From Boothiomyces macroporosus (lineage: Eukaryota > Chytridiomycota > Chytridiomycetes > Rhizophydiales > Terramycetaceae), in NCBI GenBank assembly GCA_027604185.1, contig JADGKB010000005.1, positions 186,001-250,000 of the forward strand: a stretch of DNA of 64,000 nucleotides, given 5' to 3'. The position numbers were made by a program, and so were the translations under genes. The notes beneath the pieces were generated by a model. That model worked only from the letters and a program-made list of their open reading frames with translations, was not told where the DNA came from and did no database searches. Position 1 is the stretch's first letter, and every line of letters begins with the position of its first letter. This document shows, one piece after another, positions 24,169 through 35,120 of the stretch.

Positions 24169-26814
24169 TCACTTTAACCGTTCTCTGAACAGCAACTCTG
24201 CTTCATTTCTTTCCAAAGCTCTTGCGATTCCGTTGACATCTTTCAATTCATACGCTTTCTCTAGCAATTCAGGAGTATGGAACTGGACAACACAAGTTTC
24301 AAGCATCGTTTCGAACCTCGCACCAAAACCAAACCCAACATTTTCCCAGTAATCCCAAACCACACCCACATGCCCAAAGGTAATAAACTGCTGTAAAATT
24401 TCATTTATCATGTATTTATCGTACGAGAAGTGGTTGAGCAGCCTGTTTTGATTGTCAATGTCTACTGTAGCCGCCAATCCAAATATCACTTGCAACTTAG
24501 GTTCATCAGAAAGTGTAAGCATATAATCCCAAGTGTTGTTGAATATCTCTTGATCTCCATATCTAACTGCTCCTTTTATTACTGAAGATACTAAAGTTCT
24601 ATCCACTTTTGGGGGCAAGTCGAACAGCATTTTGCATTTGGCAATCGAGCCGGAATCACCCAATAGAATACTCCAATCAATCAAGTCTACTTTAATTGAA
24701 TCCACTTCTGTTGGCCCAACTCCAGACCAATTGATTGTTGACATGGTGGGTTCCATAAATTCCATCAACCACTTTAAAAACTTTTGGTAATAGTCGATTC
24801 CTCTTAGTGCTCGCTCTAATTTTCTCATACTTGTTATGAACGAAATCCAAACTGCGGGCGAGGTAGCCCATTTCAGATTCCCAAGAAGCTGTTCTAGTAA
24901 TGTTGTCAAATCCCCATCGAATTTTATCCTGTTTGTTAATATCAGTGTGACAACATCAGAAACATAGCCTGAATTAATAGAAATGTACCTGCTTTATCAG
25001 CAGCACTTAATTCGGATGATTTCATATTTTGTGCCAAAGAAACAAGTGATTGTTGATCATATAGAATTTTATAAAAGTATGCTCTGTCTTTGTTCAAGAT
25101 ATAATATTCAAATTTCCAATCTTTACCAATTTCAATCGATTTTTCTAGGGCATTTTCGCTAAACAATCCAAAATCCAAATTTTTGAATTCAACTTGGTTA
25201 GTAACAGTATTTGTCAATTTCATCACCCCATTCAGATAAAATTTCCAAGGTTTTTCAATCTGTTCATTCAGATTGTACCAGAGCGAATATCTATTTTGCT
25301 GAAACCGAAAGTGAAGATAATCTTCAGTGCGGGATAGATTTACTGAGACAATTGGGAATCCTGGTCGATATATCCAATCCCACATTAAATCAATCAAGTC
25401 GATCCCACTTGATAGTGACAATGAATTTAGGAGGGATTTCGTTGTAGTGGTTTGGTAAATATTTTCTGAAAGATACTCTCCTAGAATGGTATAGAAACTT
25501 TTGGGGGAATATGAGCTGGTCATTTCGGCCATCATTCTTAGTATCGAAGCACCTTTGTTGTACGTAATGTCATCAAACAGGGAATTGTGACTGTCATAGC
25601 TAATTGGATGAGTATGAATTGAGGCATCAAAGTACATTGCCAGTTCGTGCTCCATAGTTACAAAATATGACATTATATCCCATGAAGGCTCGGCATGATC
25701 AACTCCAACGTATTGCATGTATTCAGCAAATCCTTCATTTAGCCACAGGTCGTCCCACTAGATTAGTCTAAATTACCCATGTCATAGTTACCAGATTGCC
25801 AAACCAGTGATGGACCAATTCATGAGAAGTCAGAAGCGCAGAGTATTGTTTCTTTGATAAAATTTCAGAATCAGGTATAAACAAAGCGGTAGTCTCCATA
25901 GTAATGAGCCCCATATTTTCCATTCCTTCTGAAGCAAAGCCGTCTATTGGGAAAAAATCAAGCTTTTCCAATGGTAAGTGCAAGTTGAAGATTTCTGAAA
26001 AGTAGTCCAGACAAGACTTTGCCATTTCAAGGGTGAACTTTGTATTCTTAGAATTGGATTTTGTACTGTAAAGATTGATGGTGATATTGCTGTCGGCGGT
26101 TATTGTAAGTGGAATGTAATCCTTGAAGACGGCCAAGGCAACCAAATATGAGGATAACATAATTGTAGGTTCAAAAATGAATGTTTTTTTGTCTTTATCT
26201 GCAATGATATCTTTGACAGGGCTGTTTGAAATGACTGAATAATCTGAAGGGATGCGCACTTGAATATTGAAGATGGATTTGAATATTGGCTCATCAAAAC
26301 ATGGAAATGCTTTACGAGCAGACTTGGGCTCGAAATGTGATGCAACATATCTCTTTGAGTTGGAAGGCTCGGACAGAAACAATCCCAGATAGTCATCATT
26401 CATTTCCCCAGAATACTTTATGCTTAAAACATACTTCCCCGGCTTGATACTCGTTTTACTTGAATATCGAACTCCAAATAACTCGTCTTCAAGTGGCCTG
26501 ACTACCGTTGGTTCATGATTTAGTTTAACATCCCGCATATGAAGGCTTGAGCTATGAAACAGAATCTCTTCAACAGTTCTACGTATATCCACGTGTATTT
26601 CTACTTTACCATGAAACTTTTTGCTGTTTGGGTTGATGTCTAGGTCCAGATCATATACAGTTGGTGAGATAGACTTGGGCAATCGCATTTCCAAATCACG
26701 AAAATAAACAAAGTTGAAAATAAAAATAAAATGCGTAAACAAGATTATTGCGATGTATAGTGATCGATATTGGTGTCGTTTTTTAAAGTTGGGAACCATA
26801 TATTGTGTTTTCAT
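24169..26814 (-). CDS. M1-family zinc aminopeptidase, type II membrane protein
   Basis: Exons 26814-25777, 25757-24989 and 24968-24169 give 868 aa, with introns of 19 and 20 nt. A short cytosolic N-terminus is followed by one membrane segment (YIAIILFTHFIFIFNFVYF). Catalytic features are SEGMENMG (the GxMEN exopeptidase motif), HELVHHWFGN and, past the first intron, NEGFAEY, giving HExxH-18-E zinc ligands. The first intron splits the codon context TMTW/WDDLW exactly, which is the cleanest single proof of a 19-nt intron in the window. The C-terminal ERAP1-like helical domain is present. Closest relatives are membrane aminopeptidases of the APN/ERAP or Ape2 group. The substrate cannot be assigned. 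Confidence 0.9.
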
Positions 26815-27142
26815 CTTTTTGGTGAAAACAACACAGAAACTAATTTTTTGTATAACCGGTGCATATCGAACCAAATTACTACTCGCAGCGATGCACAGAC
26901 AGGTAGACCGCAAGCGGGCTTACGTGATGTTGTCATTGATATGCCTACCCAAATAGCTTTATAGAAAGTGGGTGTGTTTATCATAGTGAACTCAATTGAT
27001 CTTCCTTGTCCATTCATATAAATAGTTTTTGATTCTAGAGGTGTTTTTAAATCCAACCTGTACTAAATCGCATTAAAGAATAAAAGCAGCAACACCATCT
27101 AACTAGACAAAATCAATGTCTAGTAAGACTTTTTATTCTAAA
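26815..27142 (-). other. 328-bp gap between CBM9-like and aminopeptidase genes; uncertain ORF
   Basis: Both flanking genes are on the minus strand. An open minus frame runs from about 27056 to 26811 (TIYMNGQGRSIEFTMINTPT). It could start at an ATG near 27074 (MRFST) through a 23-nt intron. It overlaps the aminopeptidase start codon and matches no family I know. It may be 5' leader or promoter sequence. Confidence 0.2.
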
Positions 27143-28231
27143 TCATTCTCTTTTAAAGACTTGGAGGAAACGGAGGTCGTCAATAATTGCGTAGTACTGT
27201 TGATCGACAGAGTTGATATACCCAGTAAACCTGTCAGTAGAATTTGCAACAAAGATAGACCCAGCACATCCAAAGGCAGGATTGTTGAGCAAAGAAACAT
27301 CGTTAGTAAAGAAACCATTTGCGTCCCTGAATGAATGGAGATTGTAATACAACTCCATAGCTATTGATCGAATTTGCCATTCATCGTAATACTTTGGAGG
27401 AGTGTCAAACCTAGTGGATGTTGAGAATTGAAGGATACCCCATCTTTCAGGTAAATGCATCGCGATTTCACCTTGAGGAGACCAGACCCAGTTGTCTTCA
27501 ACAGGATTTGTTTTTACATATTCACCAAACTCTTTTGCAACATGGTACTCTACTCGGCTAAAGTTAATCCTCCAAAAATCACCATCTTTTGGATGGGATG
27601 CAGCATTCAATTGGTACAATTGCTGAAGAGGAAATGCAATTTCTACACTCCATTGCTTGTTGACCGAATTGATGTCATTCAATTTACCCTTGATGGACAC
27701 CGCGTGCTTTCGACCAACAATGTCAAATCCATCAGTACCATAGACTCTGGTAGAATTTTCACCACCACCATCAGCGTATGGTCTGTTTAGCAAAAGAACC
27801 CAGTCCTGATTGGCAGCGTTCATTTCAAACTCTTTGTAATTGTGAGTGGAACCATCAGCATCAACAAAGACTTCAAAATCATTGTCGTGAAAGATTACTT
27901 GGTCGTTGGTGGAATTGTTGCAGTGACACACAGAAGTAATATTGGCCCAAATATCAGGTTCTTCAAGCACAGCACCGATGTACAAGTAGTCATCATCCCA
28001 TGCCATTTTTACGTTAGTCTTGAGCCTTGGAACGACAGTGGTGGAGATATCAACAAAGTCATCCGTAAACTTGCTGCTTTTCCATACTTGGTCATCCAAA
28101 ACCCCATCAATAGCGATAGCCTTGGCACGGTGGGCTACATACTGCTTGGGGTAAGTGCTATTGAATGAGCAGTCAAATGAAGAGTAGACTTTTGTAACCA
28201 ATAGAGTGATAGCCCAAAAAGATCCTTGCAT
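27143..28231 (-). CDS. Secreted protein with carbohydrate-binding family 9-like (DOMON-like) domain
   Basis: A single exon of 362 aa. The N-terminus MQGSFWAITLLVTKVYS looks like a signal peptide. The body has the CBM9-like pattern: IDGVLDDQVWKSSKFTDDFVD, then VKMAWDDDYLYIGAVLEEPD, NDFEVFVDADGSTHNYKEFE, WSVEIAFPLQQL and FWRINFSRVEYHV. The region ends WSPQGEIAMHLPERWGILQF. Such domains occur in secreted or cell-surface proteins that bind xylan, cellulose or other glycans; the ligand here is unknown. It is one of the few genes in the window without introns. Confidence 0.7.
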   Translation of the reverse strand: MQGSFWAITLLVTKVYSSFDCSFNSTYPKQYVAHRAKAIAIDGVLDDQVWKSSKFTDDFVDISTTVVPRLKTNVKMAWDDDYLYIGAVLEEPDIWANITSVCHCNNSTNDQVIFHDNDFEVFVDADGSTHNYKEFEMNAANQDWVLLLNRPYADGGGENSTRVYGTDGFDIVGRKHAVSIKGKLNDINSVNKQWSVEIAFPLQQLYQLNAASHPKDGDFWRINFSRVEYHVAKEFGEYVKTNPVEDNWVWSPQGEIAMHLPERWGILQFSTSTRFDTPPKYYDEWQIRSIAMELYYNLHSFRDANGFFTNDVSLLNNPAFGCAGSIFVANSTDRFTGYINSVDQQYYAIIDDLRFLQVFKRE

Positions 28232-28293
28232 TTTGCAGAAAATTGTAAAAAACTTGGATTACGCATGAAATATAAACAAAGAAACGCGGAACC

Positions 28294-28874
28294 ACATGGT
28301 GAAACACTATCCTATCGTTACATGCCGCTACAGTGTTATTATACTTGCTCAATTCGCAATTAAGTTGTATGATGAACCTTTAATCACTTTGGGTGGCTCT
28401 TCTGTTTTTGGAAGTATCATCTGCTTATGTAAACATGAGCCAGCGTGAGAGAAGAGCACAAGCTAGTCTGTATATCCGTTTTATGAGAATCCAGAAAAGA
28501 TCAGAGTGGTTAGAATCCAAACTTTTTCTATGGCAATTTCCGACACTTTGATAAGAACACGTGACCAAAATGGATTGTATTTATTCGATATCCAGTCGAT
28601 GGTTATAGTACTGTCCAACCTCTTGTTGCTGGTATTTCTGTATTATCCTACAATTCTACAAGAGAATGCAATTTGGACGGAAGCCTCTTTAAAATTACAC
28701 CCAATCAAATCACTGCTACAAACCAGGCTGGTAGTAATTGATATTCAAGAAACTGCTTTGTGTTTCCTTTTGAGGTTTTGGCGTAGCGTACGGTGCGGCT
28801 CTTGGTCAAATGAGCGGTCAAATGAGTTGCGAAAAATATTTATTGGCAAGTCGAATTACTTACACTGCCTCATA
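28294..28874 (+). CDS. Unresolved small gene(s), probable membrane protein C-terminus
   Basis: The most natural reading has a C-terminal part VQPLVAGISVLSYNSTRECN, LDGSLFKITPNQITATNQA and GFGVAYGAALGQMSGQMSCE, ending ITYTAS with a TAA at 28872-28874. That stop is one base before the ATG of the serine dehydratase. The last junction needs a 44-nt intron (about 28734-28777). Upstream, either a 19-nt intron (28577-28595) from ATG 28570 or a 32-nt intron from the frame RVVRIQTFSMAISDTLIRT fits. A further ORF from 28294 (MVKHYPIVTCRYSVIILAQF) may be the true N-terminus. The glycine-rich GFGVAYGAALG suggests a membrane helix. No family was recognised. Confidence 0.3.
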
Positions 28875-28875
28875 A

Positions 28876-30683
28876 ATGAACCGCATTACAAAGATAGTAT
28901 TCACAAAGACTACATTTAGCAGGAAATTATTCGCTCAAAGACGGCGGTTTACGACTGGAGTTGATGAAGAAGTACAGCATGCAGTGGTTAGGTATTCAGT
29001 AATTAACAAGTACCTTTGACTTATTCTCTATCGGGATTGGTCCCAGCAGCTCACACACAGTTGGACCAATGAGGGCAGCCAAAATATTTGTTGAAGATTT
29101 GAATTCGCTTGGTGTGTTGCAAAACGTTTCTCAAATTAGAGTCGATCTATATGGATCTCTAGCCCTTACTGGAGTAGGGCATGGAACACCAAACGCAATT
29201 TTAATGGGGTTAGAAGGAGAAACTCCGGAGCTGGTGGACGCCAAAGCAATTAAACCAAGAGTTGACCAGATTTACAAGACAAATAAGCTGGCAATCAATG
29301 GCACACATCCAATTGACTTTAATGCCGACAAGCATTTAATATTTAGATTCACAGAGACACTCCCTGCCCATCCAAATGGCATGCGGTTTTCTTGTTTCGA
29401 TGAACATGGGGAATTGATTGCTACCAACGAGTTCTTTTCAATTGGTGGTGGATTTGTAGTAAATGACAATACAGAGTTGGCTCACAACGTTTATTACAAG
29501 GACAAGAGAATTGATCACACTGAAGAAGTGACGGAAGGCAAAGGACTTGGAGCAGACGTTATTTTCCCTCATGAAATGGAGGTAGACTCTACACCGATAA
29601 AAGTCACTAGAAAGCAATCTAACTCCATTCATGCTGCCTTGCCTTTCCACGATTGTGAATCACTAGTCCAAATTTGCAAGCAAAAGAATATGACTATTGC
29701 CCAAGTACTCTTATTTAATGCTAGGTAGTATACGAAAATGAATTGCATTGGAGAAGCGCAGAAGAAGTAACTTCAAGAACTTTACATTTGTGGCAGATAA
29801 TGGATGAAAGCATTAGAAATGGAATAAGTTCAAATGAAGAGTATTTGCCTGGAGGATTAAGAGTGAAAAGAAGGGCACCTGCATTGCATAGAAAGCTGAT
29901 GGGTGGTTTAGCAGAGTATGCAGGTTTTAGTTCAGCGCCAATTAACGGAAGACCTGCAACTGCTTTGACAAAGAAGGAAATTGCATCTAGCAAGGCATTA
30001 GCTGCTGGTCACACACTAATAAGACCAAATAGATCCTTGCCAGCATTAGATTGGATATCACTCTATGCATTAGCGGTAAACGAAGGTATATTTGTATTTT
30101 TAACTTTAGAAAATGCAGCAGGAGGAAGAGTGGTTACAGCTCCAACTAATGGAGCAGCTGGTACAATCCCTGCAGTGCTAAAGTATTATCTAGAATTTAT
30201 TTGTCCATCACCAGCTCAACGCGATCATGATGTAGTCGAGTTTCTTCTCACTGCATCAGCCATTGGGATGCTATTCAAAAGAGGTGCTAGTATTTCAGCT
30301 GCTGAAATGGGCTGCCAAGGTATTTATAGTTAATTGTAGGTGAAGTGGGAGTAGCTTGCAGTATGGCTGCTGGAGCATTTACAGCAGTAATGGGTGGCAC
30401 TATTGAACAAATTGAACAGGCCGCTGAAATTGCTATGGAGCACAATCTTGGTTTAACTTGTGATCCACCAATGGGACTGGTGGTTATTCCATGCATTGAA
30501 AGAAACGCACTTGCTGCAGTTAAAGCAATTACAGCTTCTCAATTAGCACTTAACGGCGATGGAAAGTTTAGAGTCACTCTCGATCAAGTAATAGCAACCA
30601 TGAGGCAAACCGGAATGGACATGATGTCTAAATATAAGGAAACATCCGAAGGCGGACTTGCCGTGAATGTTCCAGTTTGCTAA
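28876..30683 (+). CDS. L-serine dehydratase, bacterial-type iron-sulfur (SdaA-like), mitochondrial
   Basis: Exons 28876-28991, 29011-29704, 29725-30319 and 30340-30683 give 582 aa, with introns of 19, 20 and 20 nt. The N-terminus [20 protein letters not shown] with QRRRFTT is basic and hydroxylated, a likely mitochondrial presequence. The beta domain starts [19 protein letters not shown]. The catalytic domain has [28 protein letters not shown] and [19 protein letters not shown], keeping the cysteines that bind the 4Fe-4S cluster in the bacterial enzymes. It deaminates L-serine to pyruvate and ammonia. Eukaryotes usually use PLP-dependent enzymes, so lateral transfer or ancient retention is likely. 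The conventional introns show that the gene is established in this genome. Confidence 0.9.
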
Positions 30684-30770
30684 CCATCTCAACAATAAAG
30701 TTTGCTAACCATCTCAATAATAAGTTTGCTAACCATCTCAACAATAAAGTTTGCTGACCATCTCAATTAA
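30675..30770 (+). repeat. Tandem repeat of a 22-25-nt unit spanning the serine dehydratase stop codon
   Basis: Four consecutive units begin GTTTGCT(A/G)ACCATCTC (30675-30699, 30700-30723, 30724-30748, 30749-30770), followed by a partial fifth (GTTTGC). The first unit contains the last sense codons GTT TGC and the TAA stop. Units one and three end in AATAAA, so the array repeats a possible polyadenylation signal. Confidence 0.9.
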
Positions 30771-31263
30771 GTTTGCATGAATTTCTGATAGCGCCAGGTC
30801 CCAGATTGCGGTCAGTTCTGATGACCATTTAATTTAAACAAGATGATAAGGATTATTCTGTTGAAATGAACACTATTTCATTTATAAGGCCCGGCTACTG
30901 CTATTATAAATACTCTAGACCTGAAGCTCCACGCTGACTTGTTAATGTATGAGCAAGTTATTACTCGGCGATTAATGAGGATGTGTAACGTTACCGCCCA
31001 CTTACAGGACAACTTTGGTTTACCAGAGATAAACTGCTGCCACCGGCGCCAATTTCCTCATGTCACACTAGATTTTGAAAGAGAAACATGGCAACGAATC
31101 AAGCTAATGCGAGACAAGCTCATTCTTCTAGGCTTTTCAAAAACACTTGACTGCCCCATTTTCATTGGTTGGTTTCACCTCATGAAGCGCCACATTTCCA
31201 GAGGATTTAAACTCTTGATTTGCACAACTTTTTCCAACGACAGCAGAGAACTCACCTCATATC
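30771..31263 (+). other. 493-bp region without a supported gene
   Basis: Between the repeat array and the BTG/TOB start I see one open plus frame from ATG 30945 (MYEQVITRRLMRMCNVTAHL). It runs into the BTG gene in another frame and has no family match. It is probably leader or promoter sequence. Confidence 0.3.
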
Positions 31264-31716
31264 ATGCACAAAGAAATTCAAATAGCTTCCAGATTCCTCG
31301 CCTCGTTTGTTGACGAGAGCGATCGACAAAAGTTTGAAATTGCCCTACAAGAAGAGTTGGTAATGAAATTCAACAACCACTGGTACCCCCAGTTTCCCTC
31401 GCAAGGTAGTGCGTTCCGATCCATTTCATATTTCCATAAGCCAGATAGATTGTTAACATCAGTAGCGGCCTATACCAATACCTCGCTTACTAATTTACCA
31501 AACGACTTGGTCATATGGATTGATCCTAACAGCGTCTCCTACAAGCAAGGACAGAACTATGTAGTTACTTTATGGGATAATAATGTACAAACCGATAGAC
31601 CTATTCATTACTCTCCAAAGGGCAAGAGCGTAACGATGAAACATCCAGCACAATTATCACCGCCTCACCGTTCTAATTCGCCTCATGTCCAAATGAGAGC
31701 AATTAATGTTGCTTAA
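31264..31716 (+). CDS. BTG/TOB family antiproliferative protein
   Basis: A single exon of 150 aa. The BTG domain covers about residues 1-115: EIQIASRFLASFVDES, then FNNHWYPQFPSQGSAFRSIS (the family HWYP and GSAFR box), LTNLPNDLVIWIDPNSVSYK and QGQNYVVTLWDN. A basic, proline- and serine-rich tail follows. BTG/TOB proteins bind the CAF1 deadenylase of the CCR4-NOT complex, speed up mRNA deadenylation and slow proliferation. The family is common in animals and found in some early-diverging fungi. Confidence 0.88.
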   Translation: MHKEIQIASRFLASFVDESDRQKFEIALQEELVMKFNNHWYPQFPSQGSAFRSISYFHKPDRLLTSVAAYTNTSLTNLPNDLVIWIDPNSVSYKQGQNYVVTLWDNNVQTDRPIHYSPKGKSVTMKHPAQLSPPHRSNSPHVQMRAINVA

Positions 31717-31774
31717 TGTATTTTGTAATATTGTTTAATATAAACATATAATTTTGATTTTTTTTCTCTTGGAA

Positions 31775-34217
31775 ATGGCCGAGGTCAAAGCTAATCGCCG
31801 CGCTCTGCTACAGCAATACTACCAACAGCAACAAGCACCTACGCCAACAGTAAAGCGCGCAGACCCTATCGATATAGGTATTTAGGGTTTAAGATAGATG
31901 GGCCAACGTACCATGCTGAATTGTCCTTCAACATGGCGATTAAAGAACAAACGCTATCGGAATTAATAGCAAACAACAACAACCTAGTTTCCGATATCAA
32001 AGATATAGATGGCAAACTGAAAACGCTGGTATATCAAAATTATTCCAAATTCTTGACCGCTTCAGACACCATAAAGCAAATCAAAACAACAGCGGATGAC
32101 ATGGATACGCAGATAAGCAAATTGCAGGGAAAGATGGATCAGATAACAATGTCGTTAAATTCATTGTCAGAAAACCTGACACCAGCACAGGAAAAGATTA
32201 AAGAATTGGATGGTGTTGACATTCTCGTTAAAAAAGTAACTTGCAGTTAATGATAGTTGAATTTCATTATTGATTTACCGATTCGACTGACCAAACTGTT
32301 AGAGAGCAAGAACTATGTCGAGAGTGTGATGTTCTACGCAAAGACGATAGATTTATTGGATCATTACAAACATATACCCATGTTTAATCAAATTGCTGAA
32401 GAATGTGTAGTGTTAATTAGAAAGGTGGGAACCAAAGTCCAGCAGCGCGTATTTAGCAATCCAGCCTCAATTCCCAAACTTTGCGAAGATGTTGGTTTAA
32501 TGGTCGGGCTTGAAACCCTCCCTCCTTTGGATTTATCCAAAAACTTTTTATACAAAGCCAGTGACCTGTTGACCAAAATAATCAATGAAAACGAAAGATT
32601 AATCAAACTGGATGATAAGGTAGACTCTGCAACAACCAACTTGCCAACAGATTTGTTGGAAGCCTTTTCAAAGTTCAACACTCAATACATGGAAGGGTTT
32701 GAAAATGTGGTAGAGTGCTATGATGCGTACTTTTTAGCACCACGACCGAAAAGTAACAAACTCAGCGGATTGGACGCATTAAAAGCTAATATGCATAGTA
32801 AAACTATGAGCGCTGCTGATAGACAAGAAGCTAAAACGAAGCTCGAAAATTTTGTCGCAGAAAAGGAAGAAATATATTTCAAATTCTTGGATGGTCTGTT
32901 CCAGTTACCGGTAAAAGAGACTTAATTTTCAGGATGATCTCAAGAATATATCACCAACCAGATTCATCTCTGTGCTGACTCAAATACGAAAGGATCTGAA
33001 TAATATGAAGTCGTCAAGGTTTGAGGCTCGAATGTCTGAATTAACCATTATTGTATTAGACAGGATTATCAATGGTGTATTTGGCAAGGTAAATCAAGAA
33101 TTTTTTGGTAACTCGTCCTAACCTCAGTGAAACTTAATTCCACTATCATAGAGCATAATGGTTTAATCATCAATATAATTAGACAAATGACTAACTGGAT
33201 CAAAGAAACTTTGATTGCAAAAGCCATACCTGCCTTTGAAAGCTTTTTAAATCCAGAAACAACGAGTTCTTTTGGTATAAAAGATATTCTACTCCGAATA
33301 TATGATGCTCTAATATCATTTTGGGATAATCTTGCAACAGAAATGATGGTAGCCTCAACTAACTCCAGGGAAACTATAGAAATGACACGAATCCTTTTTA
33401 CTTAGTACTTAGTAGGCTTTCGTCAGAGTGGGCAAAAGGCGTTATTGAGTCTATATTTTCAATGTATTCTCAAAGACTATTCAACCAAACAAACGGTATA
33501 GAGATCGAATCCCTATCAGAACACGAGATCAATCGAGTGGCTGCCCTGTATTCTCAAAAATACCAGAAACTTGCGCAAAATCTATTGGGTAAATATTGTC
33601 ACATCAAAGTACTCGAATTCACAATAAGTATAAAAGGCTACATGATCAAGCCTTGCATTACTGAACAGGTAATCAGAGTTTCGCCACTATTTGTTCAGAT
33701 TGTCCAGGAATTGGAGCAAATCTCGAATGATGTCAAAGCAAACTTGAAGACAGAGCCTGTGGATACAAAGAAAAAGTCGTTAAAACCAACATTTACTATA
33801 GCTCATTCGAGACAGGGCACTTCACAAAATGAATTGGCTAGATCCAAGACAGGCGTTGTAAAAAAGTCACCTACATCCCAGTTCGATAATTTACTCACCA
33901 CTTTGGACACGCTATTTGATGAAAGGCTAGTTTTCTTGCCCAAACAGTTGGAGCTAAAAAGAACTGCCATCTTGTCCACAATTTGCAAGTGCATCCTTAA
34001 AGCACTATTAGAGTCTACCAGAACGGCAAAATTGGGACAGTCTGATTATCATCAACTCCAGCTGGATTTGGCGTACATCAAATTGAACTATTGGGATTTC
34101 TTGGAAGAAAAGATTTTGGAAAAGTTGATTGATCAAGTTTTAGCGAGCGCTTCTGTTGTAGCTGACGAAGAGTACTCTCCATTAGACTCGTTAGTAATAG
34201 ACAAAATCTTGTCTTGA
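31775..34217 (+). CDS. VPS51: GARP/EARP tethering complex subunit VPS51
   Basis: Exons 31775-31877, 31898-32235, 32257-32910, 32933-33107, 33128-33348 and 33369-34217 give 779 aa, with introns of 20, 21, 22, 20 and 20 nt. The start MAEVKANRRALLQQYYQQQQ is followed by DGPTYHAELSFN and the family coiled coil: NNNLVSDIKDIDGKLKTLVY, QNYSKFLTASDTIKQIKTTA and DDMDTQISKLQGKMDQI. The rest is the helical CATCHR-type rod. VPS51 joins VPS52, VPS53 and VPS54 for endosome-to-Golgi transport. The fifth intron (33349-33368, GTAGCCTCAA then CTAACTCCAG) is needed to keep the frame. Its stop codon is only 3 bp from that of the convergent neighbour. Confidence 0.85.
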
Positions 34218-34220
34218 TAT

Positions 34221-35092
34221 TTATTGATAGTAATTCAGCGCTTGGCCGTAATAAAAACAATTGAAAAAATCAACTTTTGGCATTCTTAGTAGCCTTTGAT
34301 CATCTTGATGATCCACACACAAGTACACAAAATTCTCTGTAAATAGGATGCCTTCCAATCCTCTGATATCCATATATCCTATCAATTCGGAACCAGGGTC
34401 TCCAATATGATGTTCTGTAAAACTGAAAAGGTCCTGCAAGCTGACAGACTGCATTATCTGTGGTTTATCATACAGCAAGAATAAGTGGCTATTGTAAACC
34501 TGCAAGGAAGATAAATCTCCCCTCTTAAATGGCTGGAACCTTGTTTGGTATTTGATATCGACAGGCTCTGTGAATATAATTTGAAAGACGAAAATCATTC
34601 CATCATGCTGCCTGCCTATGAAAAAGTACCCTGATCCTTGATGTTCAACGTATACCAGGGACTCTATTCCTTGGCTTCGTGCTGCTTCGTGTTCATGGGC
34701 TTCACCGCTTTCAATCAAGTACTCTGACAGGTCCCACTCTTTTTCTATTTTGTCGGCTCCCAAGTCATATTCTATCAAAGCAGGTGGGTACTCCACAGCC
34801 AAAAACAAAATGTCTAGTTTAAACTTGTAGTACTTGGCCGTTTATCGATTACTGTTATTCCCTCCAAATCCGGCTTTCCATCAAGCTTGATTTTGGATAT
34901 ATACTGTCCGGATTTGTCAAATATTCCGACTTTGCCGTTGTCAGACACCACATAAATATTCTTGTCGTCCATTGTAATGTCGCTTGGTTCAAACTTGTTT
35001 GGTATGTACAACGATTCATATTCGCAGGTGTGATTCTGTGAGTAGAAGGTAAGCATCCGGCCAACTACACTGGTAATTAATGTGAATTTCAT
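34221..35092 (-). CDS. Beta-propeller protein resembling the SdiA-regulated/YjiK family
   Basis: Exons 35092-34834 and 34813-34221 with a 20-nt intron give 283 aa. Repeated propeller-like strands are visible: FEPSDITMDDKNIYVVSDNG, KVGIFDKSGQYISKIKLDGK, PDLEGITVIDKRPNILFLAV, EYPPALIEYDL, then QGIESLVYVEHQGSGYFFIG and IRGLEGILFTENFVYLCVDH. The LEGI motifs and DNG turns fit the SdiA-regulated (phytase-like) propeller family. The N-terminus (MKFTLITSVVGRMLTFYS) could be a weak signal sequence. The function is unknown. The start codon is 28 bp from that of the divergent V-ATPase gene. Confidence 0.5.
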
Positions 35093-35120
35093 TTTTTTTC
35101 GATTTTCGCGTTAAAATCTA
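35093..35120. promoter_or_regulatory. 28-bp gap between two divergent start codons
   Basis: The beta-propeller gene starts at 35092 (minus) and the V-ATPase subunit e gene at 35121 (plus). The gap is mostly A/T. Promoters must overlap coding sequence, or transcription must start almost at the ATG. Confidence 0.6.

Noticed and set aside
28240..28400. Box C-like ATGATGA near 28359 as a snoRNA
   Set aside because: No CTGA box within a plausible distance and no flanking stem.
28435..28551. ORF MSQRERRAQASLYIRFMRIQ as an independent gene
   Set aside because: Only 38 codons, and no splice joins it to the better supported downstream frames.
30945..31313. Plus-strand ORF (MYEQVITRRLMRMC) as a gene
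   Set aside because: It overlaps the BTG/TOB gene in another frame, has no family match, and its codons look random.
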